DNA of 64,000 nucleotides from Terriglobia bacterium. GTDB taxonomy: Bacteria > Acidobacteriota > Terriglobia > Terriglobales > Acidobacteriaceae. Shown here in pieces: positions 8,301 through 16,733 of the stretch. How positions within the stretch are numbered: position 1 is the first letter of the stretch; each line of letters opens with the position of its first letter. Location of the stretch: the NCBI GenBank assembly GCA_020073185.1, contig JAIQFT010000016.1, positions 1 through 64,000 on the forward strand, in the 5' to 3' direction. Made by a program: the position numbers and the translations under genes. The notes beneath the pieces are model-generated. The model worked only from the letters and a program-made list of their open reading frames with translations. It ran no database searches and was not told where the DNA came from.

Positions 8301-9806
8301 TCACCCCTTTACGATTGGTGGCAACACTCCGGCGAAGAACAGCCAGGAAATCAGCAGGCCGACCCAGATGATGAACCCGAACAGGCACAGCACGTAGACG
8401 CCTGCCAGCTTGGCAATTCCTTCCTCCCAGAGCTTGCGGAAGTTGGAGAGCACACCAATGGCGAAGAACGTAAGCACGAAGAACAGGGCACGAAGGACGT
8501 TGGCCTGCCCCATCGACGCCTTGACCTTCGGGATCAGGGCCGGAGCCAGTACGCCGATCGCCAGCACGATCACGAACGTGGCAACGTACCCGAGGATGAA
8601 TTTCGGGAAGCGCTGCCAGATCGCGGAGGCTTTCACCTTTTCGCCCTGCTTGTGTTCGATCTTAGCCGACCACACCCACGCCAGAATGAACGCCCACACG
8701 CCGATGAAGATGTCGATGAACACCTTCACCGTGGTGCTGACGCCCATGATCCAGTTGGGAGCGTAGTTGACCCCGGTTGCGGCCATGGCCTTGGCGCGAA
8801 TCAGCGAATCGGCAATCGCGCCGCTAGCCACTGCCGCGCCGTCGGTCTTCACCGCCAATCCCATCCAAGCGCCCGCCACCATCGGCTGTCCATAGAGCCA
8901 ATGCTGCGCGGCGAACGGAAGGATCATCAGTTCGACCACGGCGAAAATCACGACCAGCGAAGACACCATGATCGGCACAATCGGGCGTGCCTTGATGGCG
9001 CTGCCGGTGGCAATTGCCGCCGACACCCCGCAGATCGAAATACCCGACGCCAACGGCGCCGCCCACTCGCGGCTGAACCCGAAGTACTTGCGCGAAACGA
9101 AGTACACGATCGGCCAGTAGATCAGGTAAGCCTCGACGATGGCGCACGCGCCGCGGAAGATCACGGAAGTGGCAAGCGCCCGCTGCTCCAGCGCGGCGAT
9201 ACCCAGGAACCCACCCAGGATGACGATCGCCGTCTTGATGTAGAGCTCGGGCCGGATTGCCTCTTTCATGCTCTTGGCAACGCCCGGCAGGAAATTCCCC
9301 ACGATCAGGCCCGCCAACAATGCCAGGATGAATCCCGACTCGTTGGTCAGGTTGAGCGACCATGGGATCTTCAGCGCCGCCCGCTTATCAGGAGTCGCTG
9401 CGATGTAGGCCCAGCTTCCAATAAACCAGCACACGTAACTGATGAAGAAAACGCCGGTAAAGCCTTTTGCGAAGGATTTGAGGTTGGCGCGCAAGGCCTT
9501 CGCGCCAGCCAGTAGGATCGCCAGCAAGAATATGTAAGTGCCGAGCAGAGAAACCAGCCCCGGCAAAGTTTTATAAGCTTTCGACGCGGGTGCGAGTGCC
9601 TTCGCCGGCGCGGTCCAAACCGCCGTCGTGACTACCCACCCCAGGATGTCGGCCCCGAACAGCAGGCCGAGTGAAAGTATGAACACCCCCAGACCGATGC
9701 ACACCGAGAGCCAGTCCTCGCTCAGCCACGGTTGTGGCGGCGGAGCCGCAGGACGTGCTTCTCGCGGTGGCGCCGGTCTTGGTGGCGCCTCAACCAACGT
9801 TGCCAT
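8301..9806 (-). CDS. YeiH-family (UPF0324) putative sulfate/sulfonate transporter
   Basis: A 501-aa integral membrane protein with about 12 hydrophobic segments, belonging to the YeiH/Cons_hypoth698 family often labelled 'putative sulfate exporter'. ATG 9806 has GAGGTGA upstream. A cytosolic Pro/Ala-rich N-terminus precedes the first span. Family-typical glycine-rich pore helices are present (GISICGVSAAIATGSAI; GAWMGLAVKTDGAAVASGA). It sits 3 nt after dsrP, so it is co-transcribed with the reductase. Import of sulfite or export of an anion would fit, but neither substrate nor direction is readable from sequence. Confidence 0.82.
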   Translation of the reverse strand: MATLVEAPPRPAPPREARPAAPPPQPWLSEDWLSVCIGLGVFILSLGLLFGADILGWVVTTAVWTAPAKALAPASKAYKTLPGLVSLLGTYIFLLAILLAGAKALRANLKSFAKGFTGVFFISYVCWFIGSWAYIAATPDKRAALKIPWSLNLTNESGFILALLAGLIVGNFLPGVAKSMKEAIRPELYIKTAIVILGGFLGIAALEQRALATSVIFRGACAIVEAYLIYWPIVYFVSRKYFGFSREWAAPLASGISICGVSAAIATGSAIKARPIVPIMVSSLVVIFAVVELMILPFAAQHWLYGQPMVAGAWMGLAVKTDGAAVASGAIADSLIRAKAMAATGVNYAPNWIMGVSTTVKVFIDIFIGVWAFILAWVWSAKIEHKQGEKVKASAIWQRFPKFILGYVATFVIVLAIGVLAPALIPKVKASMGQANVLRALFFVLTFFAIGVLSNFRKLWEEGIAKLAGVYVLCLFGFIIWVGLLISWLFFAGVLPPIVKG

Positions 9807-9809
9807 GGT

Positions 9810-10967
9810 TCACCTCACCTCGCGTACAGAAACCGTGATCTTGTAGAACACGGTGATCATTAACGCCCCAATCGCCCACACCCCCAAAACGATGGTCCAT
9901 TCCGGGGCGGTGGGCGAATATCGAGTGACCGATCCCAGCGGCGAAGGCACGAAGCCGCCGACGATCAGCCCTAGCCCTTTTTCGATCCAAAGAGAAACAA
10001 ACACCAACACCGACGCGGCCGCCAACAGGGTGTCTCGCTCCCGCAGCCTGGGGACCAGTAGCAGGACCAGCGCGGCCATTGCCGCAGCGACCGAAATCCA
10101 CATCCACGGAACCAGGTGGCGCTCCCCCTCGAGCCCCACGAACAGGTACCGGAAATGCTCCATCTCCTCGGGAATGCGGCTGTAGAAGACCGTGAACAGC
10201 TCGAGGAGAACAAAGAACACGCTGATCGACGTCGCGTAGGCGACAATCACGCCCAACTTGCGGATGGCCTCCTGCCCAACGTCGAATGACGTCAGCCGCC
10301 GCAGCAGCAGGCACAGCAGGATCAGCAAGGCCGGTCCGGAGGCGAACGCCGATGCCAGGAAGCGCGGCGCCAGGATTGCCGACAGCCAGAACGTGCGGCC
10401 CGGAAGCCCGCTGTACAGAAACGCGGTTACGGTATGAATGCTGACTGCCCAGGGGATGGAAAGGATCGCCACCGGTTTGATCCATCGCGGCGCCGGCACT
10501 CCGTTGTGCTCTGCACTCAGCATCACCACCGAAATCACCGCGTTCAGCGCCAGGTATCCGCCCAGCGATACCATGTCCCAGAACATCACCGAGTGCAGCG
10601 TGGGATAGCGCAGCACGTTCAGCACCCGCGCCGGCTGTCCCATGTCCACCAGGATGAAGAGCATGCACATGGTCACGGACGAAACCGCGAGCAGCTCGCC
10701 AAGAATCGTGATCTTCTGGAATTGCCGGACGTCATGCAGGTAGTACGGCAGCACCACCATCACCGCCGACGCCGCCACGCCGACAAGAAACGTAAACTGC
10801 GCGATGTAGAGGCCCCAGGTAACATCGCGACTGAGCCCGGTGATGACCAACCCGTAGCGAAGCTGCCGGAGGTAGCAGACACCGCCCAGCGCGATCAGGA
10901 CCAGCAGAAATGCGAGCCAGCCCCAGTACCTGCGGCTGCCGACCATCGCCTTTTCAAACATGAACAT
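9810..10967 (-). CDS. dsrP: DsrP, NrfD-type membrane subunit
   Basis: A 385-aa polytopic protein of the NrfD/PsrC family with about ten transmembrane helices, the quinone-interacting subunit of DsrMKJOP. The first helices read YWGWLAFLLVLIALGG and YIAQFTFLVGVAASAVMVVL. It follows dsrO by 6 nt. In the complex it exchanges electrons between menaquinol and the periplasmic DsrO/DsrJ subunits. No clear ribosome binding site is visible; translation is probably coupled to dsrO. Confidence 0.93.
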   Translation of the reverse strand: MFMFEKAMVGSRRYWGWLAFLLVLIALGGVCYLRQLRYGLVITGLSRDVTWGLYIAQFTFLVGVAASAVMVVLPYYLHDVRQFQKITILGELLAVSSVTMCMLFILVDMGQPARVLNVLRYPTLHSVMFWDMVSLGGYLALNAVISVVMLSAEHNGVPAPRWIKPVAILSIPWAVSIHTVTAFLYSGLPGRTFWLSAILAPRFLASAFASGPALLILLCLLLRRLTSFDVGQEAIRKLGVIVAYATSISVFFVLLELFTVFYSRIPEEMEHFRYLFVGLEGERHLVPWMWISVAAAMAALVLLLVPRLRERDTLLAAASVLVFVSLWIEKGLGLIVGGFVPSPLGSVTRYSPTAPEWTIVLGVWAIGALMITVFYKITVSVREVR

Positions 10968-10973
10968 AGGCGG

Positions 10974-11738
10974 TCAAACCAAATAGAAAATCGACGGGCC
11001 GGTGCCCAGCTCGGGCGTGCGCTGGATCGAATAACGAGCGCGCAAAACTTGACGCACGGATGACTGTTCGTCGTTCAGGTCGCCGAAGAGGATGGCTTTC
11101 TGCCGGCACGCCTCCACGCACGCCGGCGCGCGCCCGTTCGCCAACCGCTCCTCGCAAAAATTGCACTTCTCCACCACGCCCTTGGTGCGCGTGGGAAATT
11201 CCGCCGTCAGGTTGCGGATATACGGCCGGGGATCGGACCAGTTGAAACTCCTCGATCCGTAGGGGCATGCCGCCATGCAGTAGCGGCAGCCGATGCAGCG
11301 GTGCCAGTCCATCATCACGATGCCGTCTTCGCGCTTCCACGTGGCCGCCGTGGGACACACGCGCACGCAGGCGGGATTGGCGCATTGGTTGCACAGGATT
11401 GGCAGCACATGCCCTTCCAACGCCCGCCGCGTGTAATCGGTCTGCTGGAAGGAGAAGACTTTTTCGTATCGCTCTTTCCACACCCACTTCACTTCGCGCT
11501 CGCGCTCGGGGATGTTGGGGACGTTGTGCGCCAGACGGCAGGCATTCAGGCAATCGTCGCAGTCCTTATCGGCACGGCATTTCTGGAAATCAATCACCAT
11601 GCCCCAGCGCTTGGCGGCGGCTGACGCTTGCGGAGCGGTAGGATCGGCGGCGCTGATCGCCTGCACCGCCTTGGCCGCGCCCGCGCCCGCAGCCGCCAAA
11701 CCTGCTACGCAAAAAAATTCCTTGCGCGTGATCTTCAT
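10974..11738 (-). CDS. dsrO: DsrO, periplasmic four-cluster ferredoxin subunit
   Basis: 254 aa from ATG 11738 (GGAGGA upstream; the start overlaps the dsrJ stop as ATGA). The N-terminus ITRKEFFCVAGLAAAGAG looks like a Tat signal with Arg-Lys instead of Arg-Arg. Four Cys clusters follow: CRADKDCDDCLNAC, CNQCANPACVRVCP, CIGCRYCMAACPYG and CNFCEERLANGRAPACVEAC. It is the iron-sulfur electron-transfer subunit of DsrMKJOP on the outer face of the membrane, linking DsrP and DsrJ. Confidence 0.93.
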   Translation of the reverse strand: MKITRKEFFCVAGLAAAGAGAAKAVQAISAADPTAPQASAAAKRWGMVIDFQKCRADKDCDDCLNACRLAHNVPNIPEREREVKWVWKERYEKVFSFQQTDYTRRALEGHVLPILCNQCANPACVRVCPTAATWKREDGIVMMDWHRCIGCRYCMAACPYGSRSFNWSDPRPYIRNLTAEFPTRTKGVVEKCNFCEERLANGRAPACVEACRQKAILFGDLNDEQSSVRQVLRARYSIQRTPELGTGPSIFYLV

Positions 11739-12136
11739 GGCGTCCTCCGGGCGACGGAGGTCGGGTCCACATGGCAGTCCCAGCAGTACGGGCCTGAAAC
11801 GGCCGCGTAGGTATGGCAGCGATCGCAGAACTCCCCTTTCTTGGTGTGGCACTCGCCGAGACAGGTGGCAGAGAGATTGACGCGGTATTTCTTGCCGTCG
11901 TACGAGGTGTAATCCAGGCGGCGCTCGCGCACCGCGCCTTCGCGCCATTCGTTGAGCAGCTTCATGTGCGAGGCGCGCATGAACGCGACCGGCGCCACGC
12001 AAGTCTTCTGCTGTTCCGGCAATTTCAACTGCGGCCCCGCCGCCGTGGTTTTGGCGTAAACCGCGTGCCAGACGGGATACGTCGCCATGGCGACGAACAG
12101 CAGCAAGCCGATCGCGATCAGCACCCGGTCACGCAT
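11735..12136 (-). CDS. dsrJ: DsrJ, triheme cytochrome c
   Basis: A 133-aa protein with an uncleaved N-terminal anchor (RVLIAIGLLLFVAMATYPVW). Three heme-attachment motifs are seen: CLGECH (a C-x3-C-H variant), CDRCH and CWDCH. Cys46 (QQKTCVAP) is at the position of the Cys proposed as axial heme ligand in characterised DsrJ. ATG 12136 follows GGAGG and overlaps the dsrK end by 8 nt. It is the periplasmic cytochrome of DsrMKJOP. Confidence 0.92.
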   Translation of the reverse strand: MRDRVLIAIGLLLFVAMATYPVWHAVYAKTTAAGPQLKLPEQQKTCVAPVAFMRASHMKLLNEWREGAVRERRLDYTSYDGKKYRVNLSATCLGECHTKKGEFCDRCHTYAAVSGPYCWDCHVDPTSVARRTP

Positions 12137-13724
12137 GGGTTGCCTCCGCTGACAGCGGTTCGCCGCGCAGATCGGCCGTGCGTGGCTTCTCGCCGCGCAT
12201 GACGAGAGCGTTGCCGAGCAACTCGTGCACGCCCCCGACTTCCACGCCCGGCGCCCAGTACTCCATCAACGTCGGCAACGTCGCCTTATCAATGGCGCAA
12301 ATGCAGGCCAGCAGGTTGACGCCGTGCCTCTCCTGCACATACTTGACCGCGTTGGCGCGGGGGAAGCCGCCGCGCAGGCGCATTTCCAGGTTCTCGTCCG
12401 TGCCCAGGCCGGCGCCGCTGCCGCAGCAGAAGGTCTGCTCGCGGATCGTGTTCTCCGGCATTTCGAAGAACCGGTTGCAGGCGTTGCGGATGATGTACCG
12501 CGGCTCCTCCAGTAGGCCCATGGAGCGCGCCGGATTGCAGGAATCGTGATAGGTGACCCTCCAGCGGTCGTTGCGCGAGGCATCGAGCCGCAACTTGCCG
12601 CTGTGAATCAGGTCGGCGGTGAATTCGCAGATGTGCACCATGCGCGTCGAGCGCGCGTTCTCGAATTTCGTCCCAGTGATCGGCGACACCGGCTTTTCCA
12701 GGAAGTCGGCAGGACCGTTCATAGTGTCCATGTACTGGTGAAGCACGCGCCACATGTGGCCGCACTCCCCGCCCAGGATCCACTTCACGCCCAGCCGCTT
12801 GGCTTCTTCGTACACTTTCGCGTTCAGGCGTTTCATCAGCTCATGCGAGCTGAACAGCCCGAAATTTCCGCCCTCGGAGGCGAAGGCGCTGAAGCTGAAG
12901 TCCAAGCCGATCTCGTGGAACAGCATCATGTAGCCGAGCAGCGTGTAGTAGTGCGGCTCGGCGAAGTAATCGGCCGACGGCATGACGAACAGAATTTCAG
13001 CGCCCTTGCGGTTGATCGGGACGTCGACCCGGATGCCGGTGATCTCTTCCAGTTCGTCGGCCGCGAATTCCAGGCTGTCCTTGAAGCCGTGCGGCTGGAT
13101 GCCGAGGTGATTGCCGGTGCGGAAGCAGTTCGCCGCCGGCTCCAGCACCCAGTTGGTGTTGCAGCCGATCAGGTTCAGCAACTCGCGGCCGATCATGGTG
13201 ATCTCGGCCGTATCAATGCCGTACGGGCAGAAGACGGAGCAGCGCCGGCATTCGGTGCACTGGTAGAAGTAGTAAAACCATTCCTTGACGATGTCTTCCG
13301 TCAACTCGCGCCCGCCGGCCAGTGAGCCAAAAATGCGGCCGGCCAGCGTGAAATAGCGGCGGTACACGGAGCGCATCAATTCGGCGCGCACTACCGGCAT
13401 GTTTTTCGGGTCGCCGGAGCCGACGTAGAAATGGCACTTGTCGGCACACGCCCCGCAGCGCACGCAGATGTCCATGAATAGCCGGAACGACCGGTATTTC
13501 TGCAACCGCTCCTTCATGCCTGCCAGCAGAATCTGTTTCCAGTCGGGCGGGAGCTTCCAATCGGCGTCGAAGGGCTGCCAGTCGCGCGGATTCGGCAGAC
13601 CGAGGGCGCGGACGTTTTTGGCCGCGGCGCTATAACAAAAGACGCCCTTGCGGAATTGAACCGCAGGGTCCTTCCAGTTACCGCCCGGCTTTTTCGCCTC
13701 AATCTGCAGAAGCTCTGGTGGCAT
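12129..13724 (-). CDS. dsrK: DsrK, HdrD-like catalytic subunit
   Basis: A 531-aa cytoplasmic iron-sulfur protein related to heterodisulfide reductase HdrD. Two ferredoxin motifs are present (CVRCGACADKCHFY and CTECRRCSVFCPYG). The noncubane-cluster Cys motifs of HdrB/D proteins follow: GGECGHMW, HDSCNPAR, TFCCGSGAG and LACICAIDKA. DsrK is the site where DsrC trisulfide is reduced, with electrons coming from menaquinol through DsrM. It overlaps dsrM by 26 nt and dsrJ by 8 nt, indicating tight coupling. Confidence 0.95.
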   Translation of the reverse strand: MPPELLQIEAKKPGGNWKDPAVQFRKGVFCYSAAAKNVRALGLPNPRDWQPFDADWKLPPDWKQILLAGMKERLQKYRSFRLFMDICVRCGACADKCHFYVGSGDPKNMPVVRAELMRSVYRRYFTLAGRIFGSLAGGRELTEDIVKEWFYYFYQCTECRRCSVFCPYGIDTAEITMIGRELLNLIGCNTNWVLEPAANCFRTGNHLGIQPHGFKDSLEFAADELEEITGIRVDVPINRKGAEILFVMPSADYFAEPHYYTLLGYMMLFHEIGLDFSFSAFASEGGNFGLFSSHELMKRLNAKVYEEAKRLGVKWILGGECGHMWRVLHQYMDTMNGPADFLEKPVSPITGTKFENARSTRMVHICEFTADLIHSGKLRLDASRNDRWRVTYHDSCNPARSMGLLEEPRYIIRNACNRFFEMPENTIREQTFCCGSGAGLGTDENLEMRLRGGFPRANAVKYVQERHGVNLLACICAIDKATLPTLMEYWAPGVEVGGVHELLGNALVMRGEKPRTADLRGEPLSAEATHA

Positions 13725-14706
13725 GGTCGGCCTCGAGCGGAATCTCTGCTGCCTTGAGCTTGTCCCGGAAGTCGTCCTCCCACTCCGCGTAACTGTGAGT
13801 CTTGACCGGATAGTTCCAGGGGTTCACGTGCCGTTTCGCACGGTTGTTATTGGCAAGATTTCGGGTCGGGCTGAGAAACACTCCGCCCATATGCATCAGC
13901 TTGCTGAAGGGGATGTACGCCGCCAGTACACTGATCAGCGTCAGGTGCACGGCAAACACCGAACCCAGCGCCGCCGGATGCACCGGGTGAAACGCCGCCA
14001 GCCCGAGCGCGAACTGCTTGACGGCGACCACGTCCACGCGGGTCACGTAGCGCATCAACAGGCCGGATGCGGCAATGCCGATCAGCGTCAGCAGCGCGAA
14101 GTAGTCGCTGAACTGCGAAATGTAGCGGACCACCGGGTCGCGGAAGCGGCGCAACAGCAGGTACGCGAGCGCGCACGCAAGCACGATGTCCGAGACGTAG
14201 ACGGCCGGCACGCCGAGTTGGAAAAAGCTATCGATGCGTGCCAGCGCAACGACCAGCGCAGGCACGGGCTCGATGAACAGCCGCAGATGTCGAACCAGGA
14301 TCATGAGCAACGACCAGTGAAACGCCAGCGCCGCCAGCCAGAGGTACTTTTGCTCGGACAAGATCAGCCGTCTCTCGCGGAGCCCGACCTGGCTGTTGCG
14401 GAAGAGCGAGCGGAAGAGGAGGATTTCCAGCCCCATGCGGCCCAGCACGCCGCTGGTGGTTGAGGGATTCTCCAACGACGCGCTCTTGATCCAGGGCAGT
14501 GATGCTTGCTGCCCGCAAGTGGTCGGGATGCGAAACGGCACCGGCGCCGCCGCCCATTGCACGACGCGGTAGCAGAGGCCGGCGAGGAAGACGGCAAAGC
14601 CGGCATAAGCGACGGCGGCCATCCACGCGCTCCCGCCGATCAACACTCCTGCCCCGGCGGCTACCATGACCGCGCCGAGGGCCCCGAATACGTACACCAC
14701 CTGCAT
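13699..14706 (-). CDS. dsrM: DsrM, diheme cytochrome b
   Basis: A 335-aa membrane protein of the NarI type, with two N-terminal helices, a cytosolic loop and four more helices carrying candidate heme-ligand His residues (LAFHWSLLMILVRHLRLF; VFAVHLTLISVLAAY). ATG 14706 lies 9 nt after the preceding gene with a GAGG box. It oxidises menaquinol and feeds DsrK. The long C-terminal tail is cytosolic, where its partner DsrK sits. Confidence 0.93.
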   Translation of the reverse strand: MQVVYVFGALGAVMVAAGAGVLIGGSAWMAAVAYAGFAVFLAGLCYRVVQWAAAPVPFRIPTTCGQQASLPWIKSASLENPSTTSGVLGRMGLEILLFRSLFRNSQVGLRERRLILSEQKYLWLAALAFHWSLLMILVRHLRLFIEPVPALVVALARIDSFFQLGVPAVYVSDIVLACALAYLLLRRFRDPVVRYISQFSDYFALLTLIGIAASGLLMRYVTRVDVVAVKQFALGLAAFHPVHPAALGSVFAVHLTLISVLAAYIPFSKLMHMGGVFLSPTRNLANNNRAKRHVNPWNYPVKTHSYAEWEDDFRDKLKAAEIPLEADHATRASAD

Positions 14707-14715
14707 CTCTTCGCC

Positions 14716-15162
14716 TCACGGATGGCGCAGCGCCGGCCGTACCCGCAGGCGGCGCCGGGCCTCGTTGGCGCGAATCTCGGCGATCTGCTCGCGGCACAGC
14801 ATGTACCGGTCGAACGCCATGAGCGCGAGTTGATCGATGCGCGCCTCGATCATCGCCGGCCGCGCCGGATTCGATCCGCGCACGATGGGCCGCAGCAGGA
14901 ACACGAACCCGACCGCTTGGCTGGGCGTGAAATCCTGCACTACGCGAATACGCACGATTGCGTCCAGCGCCGGCGCGATGTTGCCTGCGTCCATGTTGCC
15001 GAGCACTTCCTGCAACAATACGGCCATGCTGGTGTGCAACGCGTGCCCCACAGGGTTGCGGAATCGATCCTTTTCCGACGCCAGAAACTTGGCGCTCAGG
15101 TGGGGAAAGGACTCCAGAGTCTGCGCCAACCACTGCTCCACCAGGTCATCACTGCTCGCCAT
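14716..15162 (-). CDS. RsbRD N-terminal-domain protein, candidate DsrT
   Basis: 148 aa from ATG 15162, 4 nt after dsrC ends. The sequence (LVEQWLAQTLESFPHLSAKF, then FRNPVGHALHTSM, then RIRVVQDFTPSQAVGFVFLL) matches the RsbRD N-terminal, non-heme-globin-like fold. Proteins of this type directly upstream of dsrM are often called DsrT; the name here rests on position and fold, so I leave the symbol empty. No STAS domain is attached. Role unknown, possibly sensory or an assembly factor for DsrMK. Confidence 0.72.
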   Translation of the reverse strand: MASSDDLVEQWLAQTLESFPHLSAKFLASEKDRFRNPVGHALHTSMAVLLQEVLGNMDAGNIAPALDAIVRIRVVQDFTPSQAVGFVFLLRPIVRGSNPARPAMIEARIDQLALMAFDRYMLCREQIAEIRANEARRRLRVRPALRHP

Positions 15163-15166
15163 AACA

Positions 15167-15484
15167 TCACACGCAGCCCGTTGGTTTGGGCAGTCCTGCC
15201 AGCTTGCACGCACCTTTGGCCGGCCCGGACGGGAACAACTGATAAATCTCGCTGAGCTTGTATCCCGTCTCTTTGCAGAGCTTCCGCACCATGGGCGCGA
15301 TGCCGAACTGGACATAGTAGTTGCGGATGTAGTTGATCACCTTCCAGTGCCCGTCGGTGAGGTCGGTGATCGCCTCGGTTTGCGCGAAATCCTTGGCCAC
15401 GTCCTGGTTCCAGCGCTCGGGTTCCTGCAGAAATCCGTCTTCATCCACTTCGTACTTGCGTCCTTCGAATTCGAATACCGGCAC
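15167..15484 (-). CDS. dsrC: DsrC, sulfur-carrier protein
   Basis: 105 aa from GTG 15484, with a GAGG box 8 nt upstream; longer starts lie inside the upstream gene. The C-terminal arm GACKLAGLPKPTGCV has both redox cysteines at the canonical spacing (C-x10-C, last Cys penultimate), so this is a true DsrC rather than TusE or a one-Cys paralog. DsrC accepts sulfur from DsrAB as a trisulfide and is reduced by DsrK. It sits between dsrL-like and the RsbRD protein. Confidence 0.96.
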   Translation of the reverse strand: MPVFEFEGRKYEVDEDGFLQEPERWNQDVAKDFAQTEAITDLTDGHWKVINYIRNYYVQFGIAPMVRKLCKETGYKLSEIYQLFPSGPAKGACKLAGLPKPTGCV

Positions 15485-15498
15485 GGTTCTGACCTCGC

Positions 15499-16698
15499 TT
15501 AGTTCAGCTCGATGTATCCGCAAGGGCATGCTTCCACGCACTTCTTGCAGCCATTGCAGAGTTCGAGCTTGATCTTGTAATGCTCGCCCTTGGGCAGTTT
15601 CACGAAACAGTTGTTGGTGCAATACATCCAGCAGGTTTCGCAGTCCATGCACATGCCGCACGACATGCAGCGCTTGGCTTCTTCGACGACCTCGGCTTCG
15701 GTGAGGCCGAACTGGATCGCCGGGGAAACCTCAGCGTGCGGCGGCGCCGCCGGATACCAGTCCAGCTTCACCCGCTCCGCCTTGATTACTGGGGGAGGGG
15801 CGGCTTTGCTCTCCGGCTGGCGGCCGGACAGAAAACCGTGAATTGATTCCGCGACCGAGCGTCCCTGGGCGATTGCGGGACTGATGGTGTTGGCGACGCG
15901 CGCGTCCAGCTCACTGACTTCCACGTACGGGCCGGCAGGAGACTCGGGAACAAGTTCGCCTACCACAACGGCGCCCTCTCCATCGCGTTGGACGGCGAGC
16001 TGCGATGCCTTCTGCAAACCCATGGCGAAGAAGACGGCGGCGTGATCGCGGCGAATATCGGCGAGGGTTACGTCTCGCCCGATCGCCGAACCGCATTTGA
16101 TCTGCACCCCTAAGTCGAGCAGGTTCTTAATCTCGGCGTCCAGCACCTCCCCGGGGATGACGCTGCGCGGCATGCGGTAGCGCATCATGCCGCCCGGTTG
16201 CGGCGCGGCATCGAATACCGTTACCGCGTAGCCGTGGCGCGCCAACTGGTACGCGCACGAGAGTCCCGCCGGCCCGGCGCCCACGATCGCCACTTTTTCG
16301 GCGACCGCGCCGGTTGCCTTCGCGAGCTTGAACCCGTGCGCGATTGCATAATCGCCCAGGAATCGCTCGACCAAGTGAACCGCGACCGCGCCATCCTTCG
16401 CCTTGCGGTTGCACGCCAGCTCGCACGGGTGTTGGCAAGTCCTGCCGCAGATCGCGGGAAACGGATTGCGTTCGGCGATCCGCTTCCATGCCAGCTCGAA
16501 CGCCTGCGCTGGCGTTCGTCCGTACGCCGACGCCTGTGCCAAGCCGACCAGCACGTCGCGGATGTCATTTCCGTGCGGACAACGGTCCGCGCACGGCGGC
16601 GTCATTTCCACATAACGGGGGCGCAACGGGCTGACATCGCCAGACCCCGCTGTCGCCCCCTTGATCACCGGCTTCTTGACTTCCTTGAATAGCCCCAT
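15499..16698 (-). CDS. DsrL-like iron-sulfur flavoprotein lacking the NAD(P)H domain
   Basis: 399 aa, against about 650 in classical DsrL. Order: an N-terminal GltD-type Fe-S region (CADRCPHGNDIRDV; CGRTCQHPCELACNRKA), an FAD Rossmann motif (VAIVGAGPAGLSCAYQLARH), then, right after VFFAMGLQKASQLAVQ, a jump to the C-terminal FAD-closing segment (ISPAIAQGRSVAESIHGFL). The NAD(P)H-binding domain is absent. A 2[4Fe-4S] ferredoxin tail follows (CMSCGMCMDCETCWMYC; CNGCKKCVEACPCG). It probably exchanges electrons between DsrAB and a ferredoxin-like partner instead of NAD(P)H (inference). Confidence 0.85.
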   Translation of the reverse strand: MGLFKEVKKPVIKGATAGSGDVSPLRPRYVEMTPPCADRCPHGNDIRDVLVGLAQASAYGRTPAQAFELAWKRIAERNPFPAICGRTCQHPCELACNRKAKDGAVAVHLVERFLGDYAIAHGFKLAKATGAVAEKVAIVGAGPAGLSCAYQLARHGYAVTVFDAAPQPGGMMRYRMPRSVIPGEVLDAEIKNLLDLGVQIKCGSAIGRDVTLADIRRDHAAVFFAMGLQKASQLAVQRDGEGAVVVGELVPESPAGPYVEVSELDARVANTISPAIAQGRSVAESIHGFLSGRQPESKAAPPPVIKAERVKLDWYPAAPPHAEVSPAIQFGLTEAEVVEEAKRCMSCGMCMDCETCWMYCTNNCFVKLPKGEHYKIKLELCNGCKKCVEACPCGYIELN

Positions 16699-16733
16699 GA
16701 GCCCATTCCCGCTGCCGCGGGCCTCAGGCGCAA

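Noticed and set aside
8118-9515. 465-aa plus-strand frame opposite the YeiH-type transporter
   Set aside because: The minus strand carries the real transporter with membrane helices and a good start; the opposite frame is charged, low-complexity shadow.
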